A stretch of 64,000 bases of DNA from Bacillota bacterium (GCA_023436115.1 JAEZKQ010000030.1:124001-188000); one strand, 5' to 3'. Shown: positions 23,752 to 32,711, counted from the stretch's first letter. Made by a program: numbers and translations. The notes: generated by a model not told the origin, from the letters alone.

Positions 23752-26148
23752 TTAATACTTATCGTCTTCGTCTATGGTGATATTGGTAGCGTAAGAATAA
23801 TCCATGAGATCTGCTGCATAGATATTTGATTCGTTTAAAGCTTTGGGTTCGTCGCTAAATAAGTCTATTTTAAGAACGAACCTTGCAACCATGTCTTTGA
23901 GTATCTGCGCTTGGCTATAAAGCTCCTGTGCAGCCGCAGCACTTTCCTGAGAGGTGGCAGAATTTGTTTGTACGACAGCCGACATATGTTCGATACTCGC
24001 ATTGATCTGCTCAATACCGGTGGCTTGTTCTGTGGAAGACCTAGCAATCTCACTTACAAGAGATGCGGCTTTCTCTACGCCTTCGACAATATCGCTTAAT
24101 GCTGATGCTGTATCGTTTGCAATTTTGGTTCCGGCTAATGTTTTATTAATGGAGTCTTCTATCAGTGATGCGGTCTCCTTTGCTGCGGCTGCGCTTCGCG
24201 CAGCAAGACTTCTGACTTCATCAGCCACAACGGCAAAACCTTTGCCATGAATACCCGCTCGGGCGGCCTCTACCGCTGCGTTGAGTGCCAATATGTTCGT
24301 TTGGAAGGCAATATCATCTATGACTTTAATTATCTTAGATATGTTAGCGGATGTGTCGTTGATATCCTGCATGGCTTTCTGCATGAGATCCATCTGTTCA
24401 TTGCCATTAAAAGCGCCATCTCTGACGGTACTGACAAGACTATTGGCAAGGTTGGCATTCTCAGCATTTTGTTTTGTCGCCGCGGCTATTTGAACAATAG
24501 ATGCGTTAAGCTGTTCTATGGATGCGGCCTGCAAGGAAGCCCCTTGAGATATATCCTGGCTGCCCTGAGATAGCTGGTGCGTTCCGGATGTGACTTGTTC
24601 CGCTGAGGCATTGATTTCTGACAAAACCCCGCTCAGTGATACACAGATGTGGTTAATGGAGTCCTTAAGTGCGACAAAGTTCCCTTTGTATTCTGAGCCA
24701 ATCTCCACATTGAGATTGCCCTGCGATATGCTCTTTAGGACATCGGATATTTCAATGATATAGTTTTTAATGGCACTGACAGTTTCATTTAGCGCGTTCT
24801 TTATAATTGCATAATCGCCACGGTAGTCTTTTTCCAGATTAATGTCAAGATTGCCTTGTGCCATTTGTGCCAGCATTTCCGCTGCTTCATGAATAGGGTC
24901 AATAACGGCATCAAGCGTACTGTTTATGCCTTCTATAATTTTTCGGTAGTCGCCATGATGAAGCTGAGCATCCGCTCTTGTTGATAGTCTTCCTTCTATT
25001 GCGGCTTCCACGAGCATATTTGTATCGGCGGATAACGATTTGACAGCCTGGGTCATGCGCTCAAAAGAATCCGCAAGCAGCCCAATCTCGTCTCTGCGGT
25101 TCAAATTAAGCTGTATATCCATGTTGCCCTTAGCCAGCTGCACCGCACTGTTGGCGATAGATAGAAGCGGTTTTCTTATGCTTTTTCTGACAAAAAACCA
25201 TATGGTTAAAAGAGCAAGCAGTAAAACACCGGCCGATATAGTAATGGACATGTTCAACGTTCTATTGCGGCTCGCCTCTATACTGCTGAGCGGCAGGGCT
25301 GCGGACAAGACACCTATCGGCTTGTTGTTTTTGTCAAGCAGAGGTGCGTATTTGGCATAGTAATTGGAGCCGAAAATTTGCGTATTCTCGGTATACTCCT
25401 GCTGCTGTTTCAGCACTATATCATTAATCGCCGCCTCAAGCTTTGTTCCCGTTGCCCGCTTTTCTCCCTGTTTTATGGTCGTCACATAACGGGTATCTTT
25501 AAGGTATATTGTAAACTCAAAGCCATATCTTTCTTTTAAGCTGTCAAGCAGTTCGCTTTTATTCCATTTACTGACGGTGATAATACCTCCTACAACCTCT
25601 CCATCTATATTTAAGGCAGGAGCGGAGGCTGCGCAGTATATCTCTGACTGTTCATCAATATATATACCGGAGGTGCTTGTGCCCTCTATAGCTTTTTGCA
25701 GCGCTTCAATTGACGAGCTTATGTCTGAACCGAGCTTGATATTGGTCACTGATGAAAAAATAACTTTTCCTTGCGCGTTTGTGATGGCAATATAATCGGA
25801 TCCGTTACCCTCATTATCAGCAACAATATTTGAAATACTATAATCATCTATGATCTCGGAAACACTTGCAAAATCATTGCGCTCAATTGCTCTTGACAAG
25901 TCAGTATTGCCGGAGAATAGTGCCGTATCGGTTTCACATTCCAGCGTTATTTCGTTAAGATATGTCTTTAGGTTGTCAAAAGCTTTATCGACTTGATTGT
26001 ACAAAAGTCCATTGACAAACTCATTATTTTGCTCTAGCGTGACAAATACACAAAGGGACACGACCAAAACAAACATGGTGATGACGACGGCCAAAATCTT
26101 GGCTGACAAGCTTCGAAATCCAATGTCCTTACGTATTCTCTTTTTCAT
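23752..26148 (-). CDS. Methyl-accepting chemotaxis protein
   Basis: A 798-residue chemoreceptor. The first transmembrane helix (about 17-39) is followed by a double-CACHE-like extracellular sensor (about 40-290), a second helix (about 298-318), then at least three HAMP-type segments (about 320-370, 405-455, 460-505) each with a DxxL or GNLxxxxxxDY pattern, and the cytoplasmic signalling coiled coil. The hairpin tip is conserved (DIAFQTNILALNAAVEAARA). The start at 26148 has AAGGGGTG six bases upstream. The ligand is unknown. The repeated HAMP units are characteristic of clostridial receptors. Confidence 0.95.
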   Translation of the reverse strand: MKKRIRKDIGFRSLSAKILAVVITMFVLVVSLCVFVTLEQNNEFVNGLLYNQVDKAFDNLKTYLNEITLECETDTALFSGNTDLSRAIERNDFASVSEIIDDYSISNIVADNEGNGSDYIAITNAQGKVIFSSVTNIKLGSDISSSIEALQKAIEGTSTSGIYIDEQSEIYCAASAPALNIDGEVVGGIITVSKWNKSELLDSLKERYGFEFTIYLKDTRYVTTIKQGEKRATGTKLEAAINDIVLKQQQEYTENTQIFGSNYYAKYAPLLDKNNKPIGVLSAALPLSSIEASRNRTLNMSITISAGVLLLALLTIWFFVRKSIRKPLLSIANSAVQLAKGNMDIQLNLNRRDEIGLLADSFERMTQAVKSLSADTNMLVEAAIEGRLSTRADAQLHHGDYRKIIEGINSTLDAVIDPIHEAAEMLAQMAQGNLDINLEKDYRGDYAIIKNALNETVSAIKNYIIEISDVLKSISQGNLNVEIGSEYKGNFVALKDSINHICVSLSGVLSEINASAEQVTSGTHQLSQGSQDISQGASLQAASIEQLNASIVQIAAATKQNAENANLANSLVSTVRDGAFNGNEQMDLMQKAMQDINDTSANISKIIKVIDDIAFQTNILALNAAVEAARAGIHGKGFAVVADEVRSLAARSAAAAKETASLIEDSINKTLAGTKIANDTASALSDIVEGVEKAASLVSEIARSSTEQATGIEQINASIEHMSAVVQTNSATSQESAAAAQELYSQAQILKDMVARFVLKIDLFSDEPKALNESNIYAADLMDYSYATNITIDEDDKY

Positions 26149-26375
26149 CTTAACACCCCTTTTCATTTTTTAATGTAATTATGAAAAGACTAAGCTGTTA
26201 TTTTTGTTGACTATTAAATTCGTCATGCTTGACTGTTTCTTATATTCTAATAGCTGTCGAATTTCCTATGAGGAACGCTTCACAAATATAAAATAGGTAT
26301 GGTTATTTACTATATAATGTTTGTCCATGGTGTCGTCATATTTCCTCCAAAAATACAGAGACAGTGAAATATTAA

Positions 26376-26843
26376 TCAGATCAGTGGTAATATCATCTTT
26401 TTATAATGGGGCGCATGTTCCGGTACGAATCCGAACTTTTGATAAAGAGGTTCTCCTTGGTTGGATGCTGACAGTTCTATATATGATAAATCATAAAATT
26501 TTGCTTCATTGATCAGAATTTTTAATAAAGATGTGGCTATCCCCTGTCTTCGGTATTCCGGTAAAGTGTACACATTAAGCAGCAACCCCGTTTTTCCTGT
26601 CGGGAACCTGTGATTCGCTGGTTTTTCCTGTATGATAAGAAAAGCAGTCGATACCACCAAATGATCGTTATGAGCCACAAAAGCGATACAATCATGGGAA
26701 AGATGTGAGGAAAAATAACGGCTTAGTTGTTCGAATATCTCGTCTTTTTTTGGTCTGTTCACATTAAAATCTTCGGTTAGATAAGCCAGTCTCATTTTGA
26801 TCAGATCTTCAATATCGTCACTTTGGGCTTTTCGAAATATCAC
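26376..26843 (-). CDS. GNAT-family N-acetyltransferase
   Basis: A 155-residue single-domain acetyltransferase. The acetyl-CoA binding motif is YTLPEYRRQGIATSLLKIL (about 111-129), with the terminal GEPLYQKFGFVPE typical of the fold. The substrate is unknown. It stands between the chemoreceptor and the glucanase genes without a close partner. Confidence 0.88.
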   Translation of the reverse strand: MIFRKAQSDDIEDLIKMRLAYLTEDFNVNRPKKDEIFEQLSRYFSSHLSHDCIAFVAHNDHLVVSTAFLIIQEKPANHRFPTGKTGLLLNVYTLPEYRRQGIATSLLKILINEAKFYDLSYIELSASNQGEPLYQKFGFVPEHAPHYKKMILPLI

Positions 26844-26997
26844 GACAATAACCTCGGTTTTGAGTGAAATGAGCTATAAAAGCGGTTCCATTCCTGAAGA
26901 AAACATTGCTCATACGCTATACCATAAGATAATTGCACAAAACTGCGGAATCTAACTATTACTTGCGAATCGCAGCATGTGAAAGAATGATTATTCT

Positions 26998-27915
26998 TTA
27001 ATCCGGGAGATAGTCCTTTAAACGTTCAAAAACAAAACGCCCGCTTTGCGATAGGTGCTTTTGGCTCCAACTGATAGGCGCACCGGGCAGCAATGCCGCG
27101 CTTGTTTCATTTCGATCTGCCAGGCTCCAATTACACCAGCTTAAACGGTGCTGAGCCAAAAACGCAAGCCACTCGTTACTTTCTTTTATGTAAACGCCGC
27201 CGTTGCCGTCTGCCGCACTGGTTCCCCATTCACTGGCAAATATAGGAGCACCCATGCCAAGCGCTGTTAAGCATTTGCTGCGCAACTCTTCCCCGTGTGT
27301 TCCGGCATAGAAATGCAACGTATACATGAGATTATCAAAATCCAGAGGATCTGCCGCACAGATATCCACATCCTGACTCCATGTCGAGCTTCCGACAAGA
27401 ATAAGCGCTTTTGGCGATTGCTTTCGAATAACGGGAATGATGCGCTCGGCATATGGTTTAACGCTGTTTGCCCATGTGACGTCCTGTCCGTTTGGTTCAT
27501 TGCAGATTTCATAGATGACGCCCGGGGCATCCTTATAGTGGCGGCTCATTCTGTCAAAGAATATGGCGGCTTCATCCACATGTTCCATGGGATTATTATC
27601 GTAGTTAATATGCCAGTCTATAATCGCGTACATGTCCAGCGCCAATGTAGCATTTACAGCGCGAACCACATCCTGCTCGACTCTGTGGTCAGAGAGATAA
27701 CCGCCTTCATCGGTATACATGGCGATCCTAAATACATTGGCCCCGGCTTGTTTCGTGATGTTGATGCTTTCTCTGCGCGCAAAATGCGGATACCATTGCA
27801 TACCGTGGCTACTCATGCCGCGAAGAATAACGTCGCGTCCGGCTTGATCTTTCAGATCTGTTCCGACAACAGTCAAAGCACCATGATAAGAGACCCCATG
27901 CCATTCAGGCATCAT
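26998..27915 (-). CDS. Glycoside hydrolase family 5 endoglucanase, without signal peptide
   Basis: A 305-residue GH5 barrel (subfamily 2-like) that should cleave beta-1,4-glucans. The acid/base is E140 in EICNEPNGQ and the nucleophile E229 in FASEWGTS. Conserved active-site His and Trp residues appear in RGMSSHGMQW, IIDWHINYDN, TLHFYAGTHG and CNWSLADRNE. The ATG at 27915 follows GAGGGG by seven bases and gives a protein without a signal peptide or carbohydrate-binding module, so it is probably cytoplasmic or released by another route. A 20-bp palindrome lies 20 bases upstream. Confidence 0.92.
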   Translation of the reverse strand: MMPEWHGVSYHGALTVVGTDLKDQAGRDVILRGMSSHGMQWYPHFARRESINITKQAGANVFRIAMYTDEGGYLSDHRVEQDVVRAVNATLALDMYAIIDWHINYDNNPMEHVDEAAIFFDRMSRHYKDAPGVIYEICNEPNGQDVTWANSVKPYAERIIPVIRKQSPKALILVGSSTWSQDVDICAADPLDFDNLMYTLHFYAGTHGEELRSKCLTALGMGAPIFASEWGTSAADGNGGVYIKESNEWLAFLAQHRLSWCNWSLADRNETSAALLPGAPISWSQKHLSQSGRFVFERLKDYLPD

Positions 27916-27934
27916 AATAACACCCCTCGCAGAT

Positions 27935-27954
27935 TTACTTAAACGTTTTCGTAA
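27935..27954. promoter_or_regulatory. LacI-type operator-like palindrome ahead of the glucanase gene
   Basis: TTACTTAAACGTTTTCGTAA: 16 of 20 positions are symmetric around the central AACGTT, with TTAC/GTAA ends. A central CG in an A/T-rich palindrome is the hallmark of LacI/CcpA-family operators. It lies 20-39 bases upstream of the glucanase ATG. Confidence 0.55.
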
Positions 27955-28030
27955 CACGTCTATATATTACCTTGTATCGACAATAAATGCAAGGATAAAC
28001 ATGCTGATACACGCAAAAAATTATAAATAA

Positions 28031-28059
28031 AGCATATATTACATCTGAATATATGCTTG
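28031..28059. repeat. 29-bp palindromic flank, left
   Basis: Ten-base arms AGCATATATT and AATATATGCT are perfect inverted repeats. A 27-of-29 identical direct copy lies at 28225-28253, on the other side of repeat copy C. Confidence 0.75.
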
Positions 28060-28219
28060 CAGACTGTCAAAAAAGTTATAATTATTAATTCGTGGGCAAG
28101 TCGGGCTTTGCCCGCGAAGCCCACACTATGTGGTTTTGCACAGTTTCGAGTAAGGCGCGGAACAAGGCGAAGCGAACAAAACCGGCAAACTGGCGGAAAA
28201 CCGAAGGTTTTTAACAAGC
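28060..28219 (-). repeat. Dispersed intergenic repeat, copy C
   Basis: The reverse complement runs from GCTTGTTAAAAACCTTCGG to GACAGTCTG and closely follows copy A (4913-5074): TTTTCCGCCAGTTTGCCGG, TTTTGTTCGCTTCGCCTTG, GTGGGCTTCGCGGGCAAAG and CTTGCCCACGAATTA. It lies between the glucanase and GtrA genes. Confidence 0.8.
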
Positions 28220-28224
28220 TTGAA

Positions 28225-28253
28225 AGCAAATATTACATTTGAATATATGCTTG
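28225..28253. repeat. 29-bp palindromic flank, right
   Basis: A direct copy of 28031-28059 with two mismatches. Together they bracket repeat copy C, much as the duplicated tRNA-Trp terminator brackets copy A. Confidence 0.75.
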
Positions 28254-28304
28254 AATTAACAAAGTGTGGCACGTATTGCGTTTCATGGATTTGGGTTCAA
28301 TAGA

Positions 28305-28769
28305 TCATGTTTTTGCTAAATCATCGCTTTCTTGTAATCCCAAAGTGTTGGTATTAATAGAATGACGATAAACCACAAACCGGGTAAATAAAAACTCTGT
28401 GACGAAATTGATAATCATTGTACCGCCAAGTACAATATAATCGTTCCAACCTGCCAAGTCCAGTTGGTCTCCCCACCATGTAGACAAAGGAGTAAAAATG
28501 CAATAATAGCCAAACACTTTCATCATCGCAATAGGTATATTGGCAGCAGATTTAAACGTGAACCTTCTATTTAGCGTGAAATTATAAATAACGGATAAAA
28601 CAAGCGCAATAAGGTAACAAGGCCAATAACCGAATTTAGTTCCCTCGTTCAGCAGTGTGAAGCTGGCAATTTGAATAATACCTGCCGAAGCCGAAAATAG
28701 TGCAAATTTGATAAACTGAACCGCGTTTTGTTTTCTCGTAAGCTCCACCGTTTTATTTGTATTGTCCAT
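28305..28769 (-). CDS. GtrA-family membrane protein
   Basis: A 154-residue protein with four transmembrane helices (about 20-40, 48-66, 88-106, 112-132) of the GtrA/DPMS3 family, thought to help move lipid-linked sugars across the membrane. Family features are FIKFALFSASAGIIQIASF at the first helix and the basic loop YNFTLNRRFTFKS. No glycosyltransferase gene is adjacent, so the partner lies elsewhere. Confidence 0.9.
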   Translation of the reverse strand: MDNTNKTVELTRKQNAVQFIKFALFSASAGIIQIASFTLLNEGTKFGYWPCYLIALVLSVIYNFTLNRRFTFKSAANIPIAMMKVFGYYCIFTPLSTWWGDQLDLAGWNDYIVLGGTMIINFVTEFLFTRFVVYRHSINTNTLGLQESDDLAKT

Positions 28770-29161
28770 TGATGTCCCCTTCCTGTTTGCCTAAATGTTT
28801 TGAGCCAATGAAATCAATAGGTATTTAGTGACGTTAGTATTGAAATTATTGCTTGTTAATTCATCTCGATTATATTCTTTCATTGAGATAATGTAAACAA
28901 ATGTTTGATAAATGGCCTCATATATCGGCTCATTTTGTAAGTTTAGTTACAATAGCATCCGGTTAAGCATTTTATCTTGATATGCATAGTATGAACCGCT
29001 CCTTGCATCGTGTCATAGCCTTTAACACGCAAATCATTATCGGTATTTCAATTCATTACATATTTTTCGTTTGGTAAAGACAAGATCGTTAGACAACGGC
29101 TGCAATGAATATTTTGTTTTTGAAGAGTAAGAATATAAAAAGTAACGATTGGAGTTTAAAA
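28770..29161. other. Gene-free stretch
   Basis: 392 bases between divergent GtrA and activase-cluster genes. It is A/T-rich. AAACA-AA-TGTTT near 28890 is a small palindrome that could be an operator. No ORF with a ribosome site, tRNA or convincing structured RNA was seen. It must hold the promoter of the activase cluster, but no good -35/-10 pair stood out. Confidence 0.4.
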
Positions 29162-30100
29162 ATGACGATTGGTATTCCTAAAGGCCTTTTGTATTCAAAA
29201 TATCATATTTTTGCCGAGGCTTTTTTTGAATTATTGGGGGCAGATATTGTTGTTTCCCCCGATACGAACAAGGCCATTCTTGATGCTGGTGTTAAGTATT
29301 GTGTGGATGATGCATGCCTATCAATAAAAGTTTATCACGGTCATGTCTTTTGGTTGAAAGACAGATGTGATTATTTACTGACCCCTCGCTTTTTAAGCCT
29401 GGAGAAAGGAAAATCCGTCTGCCCTATGTTCTGTGGAATTATAGAAATGATGACCAGCAGCTTACCGGGTCTGCCCCGCCTCATTGATACACCGATTTTG
29501 ACATTGGATCGTGATGATATTTTGACCTGGGCCTTAAAAGCGGGCAGTGTTGTCACAAAAAATAAAAAGCTCATAAAAGCGGCATTTGAAACGGCTATAG
29601 AAAAACAAAGGACGTACAAAATCGAATATAACGACACAGTTTATCCGAAAAAAGTTGCTTTAATCGGGCACACTTACCATATCCATGACAGATTTATCAA
29701 CATGGATCTAATAAATAAGCTGCACAATCTTAATATCGGGATTCAAACCGCCGAAAGTGTTGAAAAAGACAGCATTGAAGAGCAGTCAGCACAGCTATAT
29801 AAACCTCTCTTCTGGTACTTTGCGAGGGAATATTACGGTGCAGCGGTCAGCTTATACAAGAATCATGATATCGACGGTATCATTTATATTTCAGCTTTCT
29901 CTTGCGGTGTGGATTCCGTAGTGGTTGATCTCATCAAACATGAAACAGGCAGCTTTCCCTTTATGGTACTGAAACTGGATGAGCATACGGGAGAAGCCGC
30001 TTTTGACACACGACTGGAGGCTTTTGCTGATATGCTCAAAAGGAGGTCGCTTCATGGTTGTTACCGTTCCGCGCATGGGCAATACGTGCTTAGCTGCTAA
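29162..30100 (+). CDS. Acyl-CoA dehydratase activase-related protein (DUF2229)
   Basis: A 312-residue DUF2229-type protein, a module usually found fused or adjacent to the ATP-dependent activase of 2-hydroxyacyl-CoA dehydratases. Features: GIPKGLLYSKYHIFAEAFF at the N-terminus, cysteines in KYCVDDACLSIK and VCPMFCG that may hold an iron-sulfur cluster, and SAFSCGVDSVV with HTGEAAFDTRLEAF near the end. The ATG at 29162 follows TTGGAG. It overlaps the next gene by 47 bases. Exact role unknown. Confidence 0.85.
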   Translation: MTIGIPKGLLYSKYHIFAEAFFELLGADIVVSPDTNKAILDAGVKYCVDDACLSIKVYHGHVFWLKDRCDYLLTPRFLSLEKGKSVCPMFCGIIEMMTSSLPGLPRLIDTPILTLDRDDILTWALKAGSVVTKNKKLIKAAFETAIEKQRTYKIEYNDTVYPKKVALIGHTYHIHDRFINMDLINKLHNLNIGIQTAESVEKDSIEEQSAQLYKPLFWYFAREYYGAAVSLYKNHDIDGIIYISAFSCGVDSVVVDLIKHETGSFPFMVLKLDEHTGEAAFDTRLEAFADMLKRRSLHGCYRSAHGQYVLSC

Positions 30101-31148
30101 AGCTTTTTTTGAAGCTTTGCATATTCCCTATGTCATCCCCGATAAGGTCAGTAAAAAAACTATGCAAAACGGCGCTGCGGTGTCGCCCGAAGAAATTTGT
30201 CTGCCCTTTAAAATATGCATGGGCTGCTATGACGAATGTATCAGCAAAGGCGCGGATACCATTCTAATCACGGGCAGCTGCGGCCCATGCCGTTTCGGTG
30301 AATACTGTGAGCTGCAGATGAAGCTGCTTAAAAAGCTTGGGCATAATGTCCGCACGATTGTTCTGGATGCGCCCTCTGTCACCGGCAAGGATGAGTTCTT
30401 TAAAAGAATCGGCGCATTAACAATGGAAAGCCGGTTAAACAAAGCGCAAAAACTGCTTGCGCTTCGTCAGGCACTGCAGATACTTGCGCTTGCGGACAAA
30501 GTTGATGCCAAAGCGTACAACCTTGCGGGTTATGAAGTTAACAAAGGCGAATGCAGGCAGCTGCTCAGTGCATGCCAGACTGAGGCTTATCGATATTCTC
30601 GTCCGTCCGACATCAAAGCTGTTTTAATGCGGTACATCAAAAAGCTTGATGCGGTGCAAACAGACAAAAATAAAAAGCCGTTAAGACTCGCAATCATCGG
30701 CGAAATCTATTCTATGATCGAGCCGTTCGCCAATCTACATATCGAAGAAAAGCTTATGGATTATGGCGTATCGACGAGCCGTCTCATCACACCAAGCTGG
30801 TGGATACATGATCTTGTGGCAAAGCCGCTGAAAATCAATTCATGGACTGTCAATAAGGCCGCGTCCCGCTATCTTCCCGTAAATGCGGGTGGTCATGCGC
30901 GTGAATCCATCGGGCATGCCGTCTTATCGACGAGAAAAGCATACGACGGTGTGATACAGATATTCCCGCTTGGATGCATGCCCGAGATCGTAGTGAAAGC
31001 AATCATGCCTCGGATACAAAAAGAAAAAGATTTACCTGTGCTTACACTTATTATAGATGAAATGACAGGCGAAGCGGGATATATCACAAGAATTGAAGCG
31101 TTTTTGGATATGCTGAACGCCAGAAAGAAAAAAGGAGCCTACGCTTGA
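30054..31148 (+). CDS. CoA protein activase / 2-hydroxyacyl-CoA dehydratase-like protein
   Basis: A 364-residue protein related to the dehydratase D-component/activase-associated family. A cysteine-rich centre (EEICLPFKICMGCYDECI, about 43-60, then GSCGPCRFGEYCE, about 74-86) suggests an iron-sulfur cluster, and IFPLGCMPEIV and DEMTGEAGYITRIEAF close the protein, echoing the end of the upstream gene. The ATG at 30054 follows AAAGGAGG. Overlaps join it to both neighbours, so the three proteins are probably made together. Confidence 0.82.
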   Translation: MVVTVPRMGNTCLAAKAFFEALHIPYVIPDKVSKKTMQNGAAVSPEEICLPFKICMGCYDECISKGADTILITGSCGPCRFGEYCELQMKLLKKLGHNVRTIVLDAPSVTGKDEFFKRIGALTMESRLNKAQKLLALRQALQILALADKVDAKAYNLAGYEVNKGECRQLLSACQTEAYRYSRPSDIKAVLMRYIKKLDAVQTDKNKKPLRLAIIGEIYSMIEPFANLHIEEKLMDYGVSTSRLITPSWWIHDLVAKPLKINSWTVNKAASRYLPVNAGGHARESIGHAVLSTRKAYDGVIQIFPLGCMPEIVVKAIMPRIQKEKDLPVLTLIIDEMTGEAGYITRIEAFLDMLNARKKKGAYA

Positions 31149-32143
31149 ATACGCAGCTCAGTCTTGGAGTCGATGTCGGCTCTGTCAGCACGAATTTTGT
31201 TGTTATAGACAAGTCTAATAATGTTGTCGAAAAGCTGTATATCAGAACGAACGGACGGCCGATTGAAGCCATGTCAAAAGGGCTTTCTCTGCTATATAAA
31301 AAACTTGGCGGTAATGTTCACATTAGAGCTGCAGGTACAACGGGCAGCGGCAGGCAGCTCGCCAACGTGCTTATCGGCGCAGACGCAATCAAAAATGAAA
31401 TTACAGCTCATGCTGCGGCCGCGTGCCATATGGTTCCGGACGTACAGACAGTACTGGAAATTGGCGGTCAGGATTCGAAGATCATACTGATTCAAGACAG
31501 TGTTGTCTGCGATTTTGCAATGAACACGGTTTGCGCGGCGGGTACCGGCTCGTTCTTAGATCGACAGGCATCGAGGCTGCAAATACCCATTGAAGAATTC
31601 GGCAGCTATGCGCTTCGATCAAAATCACCGGTGCGTATTGCGGGGCGCTGCGCAGTTTTCGCGGAATCTGACATGATCAGCAAGCAGCAGTCTGGTCATA
31701 GCAACGAGGATATCATCGCGGGACTATGCGAAGCACTGGTACGCAATTATTTAACGAACCTTGCCAAAGGCAAAGAAATTAACGCACCGATATTGTTTCA
31801 GGGAGGCGTAGCGGCGAATGTGGGTATCGTATCGGCGTTCGAGAAAACGCTTGGCAAGAAGATAACCATACCCCAATATTATGACGTGATGGGCGCATAC
31901 GGAGCGGCGCTCATTGCCAAAGACGAAATTGAAGAATCAGGTAAAGAAACAAACTTTAAAGGCTTCGAAAATCTAAACCGCGATTTTCGTGTTCAGAGCA
32001 TGGAGTGTACGGACTGCGCCAATATGTGCGAGGTGATAAGGATATTATCAGACGGTGAATGCGTGGCTCACTGGGGAGACCGATGCGGTAAATGGGGTCA
32101 TGTGACCAGCATAGGCATGACAAAGACGGATACATCCGTTTAA
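31145..32143 (+). CDS. Acyl-CoA dehydratase activase (BcrAD/BadFG ATPase family)
   Basis: A 332-residue ASKHA-fold ATPase of the HgdC type, which uses ATP and a [4Fe-4S] cluster at the dimer interface to pass an electron to a dehydratase. Phosphate loops GVDVGSVSTNFVVID (about 7-21) and EIGGQDSKII (about 110-119) are present, with the cluster region CAAGTGSFLDRQA (about 133) and a second cysteine at AGRCAVFAESD. A C-terminal tail with DCANMCEV and GDRCGKWG adds possible metal ligands. TTG start with AAAAGGAG upstream, overlapping the previous stop by four bases. Confidence 0.9.
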   Translation: MNTQLSLGVDVGSVSTNFVVIDKSNNVVEKLYIRTNGRPIEAMSKGLSLLYKKLGGNVHIRAAGTTGSGRQLANVLIGADAIKNEITAHAAAACHMVPDVQTVLEIGGQDSKIILIQDSVVCDFAMNTVCAAGTGSFLDRQASRLQIPIEEFGSYALRSKSPVRIAGRCAVFAESDMISKQQSGHSNEDIIAGLCEALVRNYLTNLAKGKEINAPILFQGGVAANVGIVSAFEKTLGKKITIPQYYDVMGAYGAALIAKDEIEESGKETNFKGFENLNRDFRVQSMECTDCANMCEVIRILSDGECVAHWGDRCGKWGHVTSIGMTKTDTSV

Positions 32144-32170
32144 AAACAGCTGCTTCCTTGGCGTGAAAGA

Positions 32171-32198
32171 ACAAATTTTGAGGGAAACTCATAGTATA
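32171..32198 (+). promoter_or_regulatory. SigK-type (late mother-cell) promoter
   Basis: AC at 32171-32172, a 17-base spacer and CATAGTATA at 32190-32198 match the SigK consensus AC-N16/17-CATANNNTA exactly. The RGG-protein ATG is about 52 bases downstream. Confidence 0.7.
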
Positions 32199-32249
32199 CA
32201 CCAGCAAACAATATATGATTGTTTGGAATGATGAAAGGAGTTTTTTTAC

Positions 32250-32711
32250 ATGCCAGATGGAATGGAGTTGGCTCAGAGAGGCGGGCGCGGCGGTTTTCCG
32301 GGCGGCGGACGCGGCGGCTTTCCGGGCGGCGGACGCGGTGGTTTCCCACGAGGTGGTTTTCCGGGCGGCGGGCGCGGTGGTTTCCCCCGCGGCGGTTTCC
32401 CTAGAAGGGTACCTATACGGCGGCCCTTCCCAAGGTTCTTCTTTTTCCCTGTCGGTTTTCCCATAAGCCGTTGCTACTTTGTCGATCGGTTTGGCCGGTG
32501 CTGTGACCGCTTTGGCCGGTGCTGCGACCGCTTTGGCAGATGTACTTTCGGCGGGTTCGGAGATGATTTTTACCCCTTTGCAAGTACTGCCGCTTCGATG
32601 GGCGGATGGTATGGTATGCCTGGGAGTTGGGATATGATGCCGGACTATGACGATATGTCGGACTATGATGACAGATTTGATGATGACAGATTTGATGATG
32701 ATAATGACTGA
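32250..32711 (+). CDS. RGG-repeat low-complexity protein, probable spore-surface protein
   Basis: A 153-residue protein in four blocks. Residues 8-50 are an Arg/Gly/Phe tract of repeated GGRGGFPGG units; residues 50-70 are Arg/Pro/Phe-rich; residues 77-98 hold three tandem DRFGRCC/T units; the tail (about 128-153) is acidic with repeated DDRFDD. AAAGGAG lies 12 bases before the ATG and a perfect SigK-type promoter precedes it. The DNA shows matching tandem repeats (units of about 24 and 21 bases). Not recognised as a named family. The SigK box suggests a coat or exosporium component. Minus-strand ORFs over it are shadows. Confidence 0.8.
   Translation: MPDGMELAQRGGRGGFPGGGRGGFPGGGRGGFPRGGFPGGGRGGFPRGGFPRRVPIRRPFPRFFFFPVGFPISRCYFVDRFGRCCDRFGRCCDRFGRCTFGGFGDDFYPFASTAASMGGWYGMPGSWDMMPDYDDMSDYDDRFDDDRFDDDND

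Noticed and set aside
23865..24573. ORFs on both strands inside the chemoreceptor signalling domain
   Set aside because: Other-frame readings of a conserved coiled-coil region.
32250..32400. The repeat tract as a CRISPR-like array
   Set aside because: The units are contiguous, encode a peptide repeat and have no spacers.
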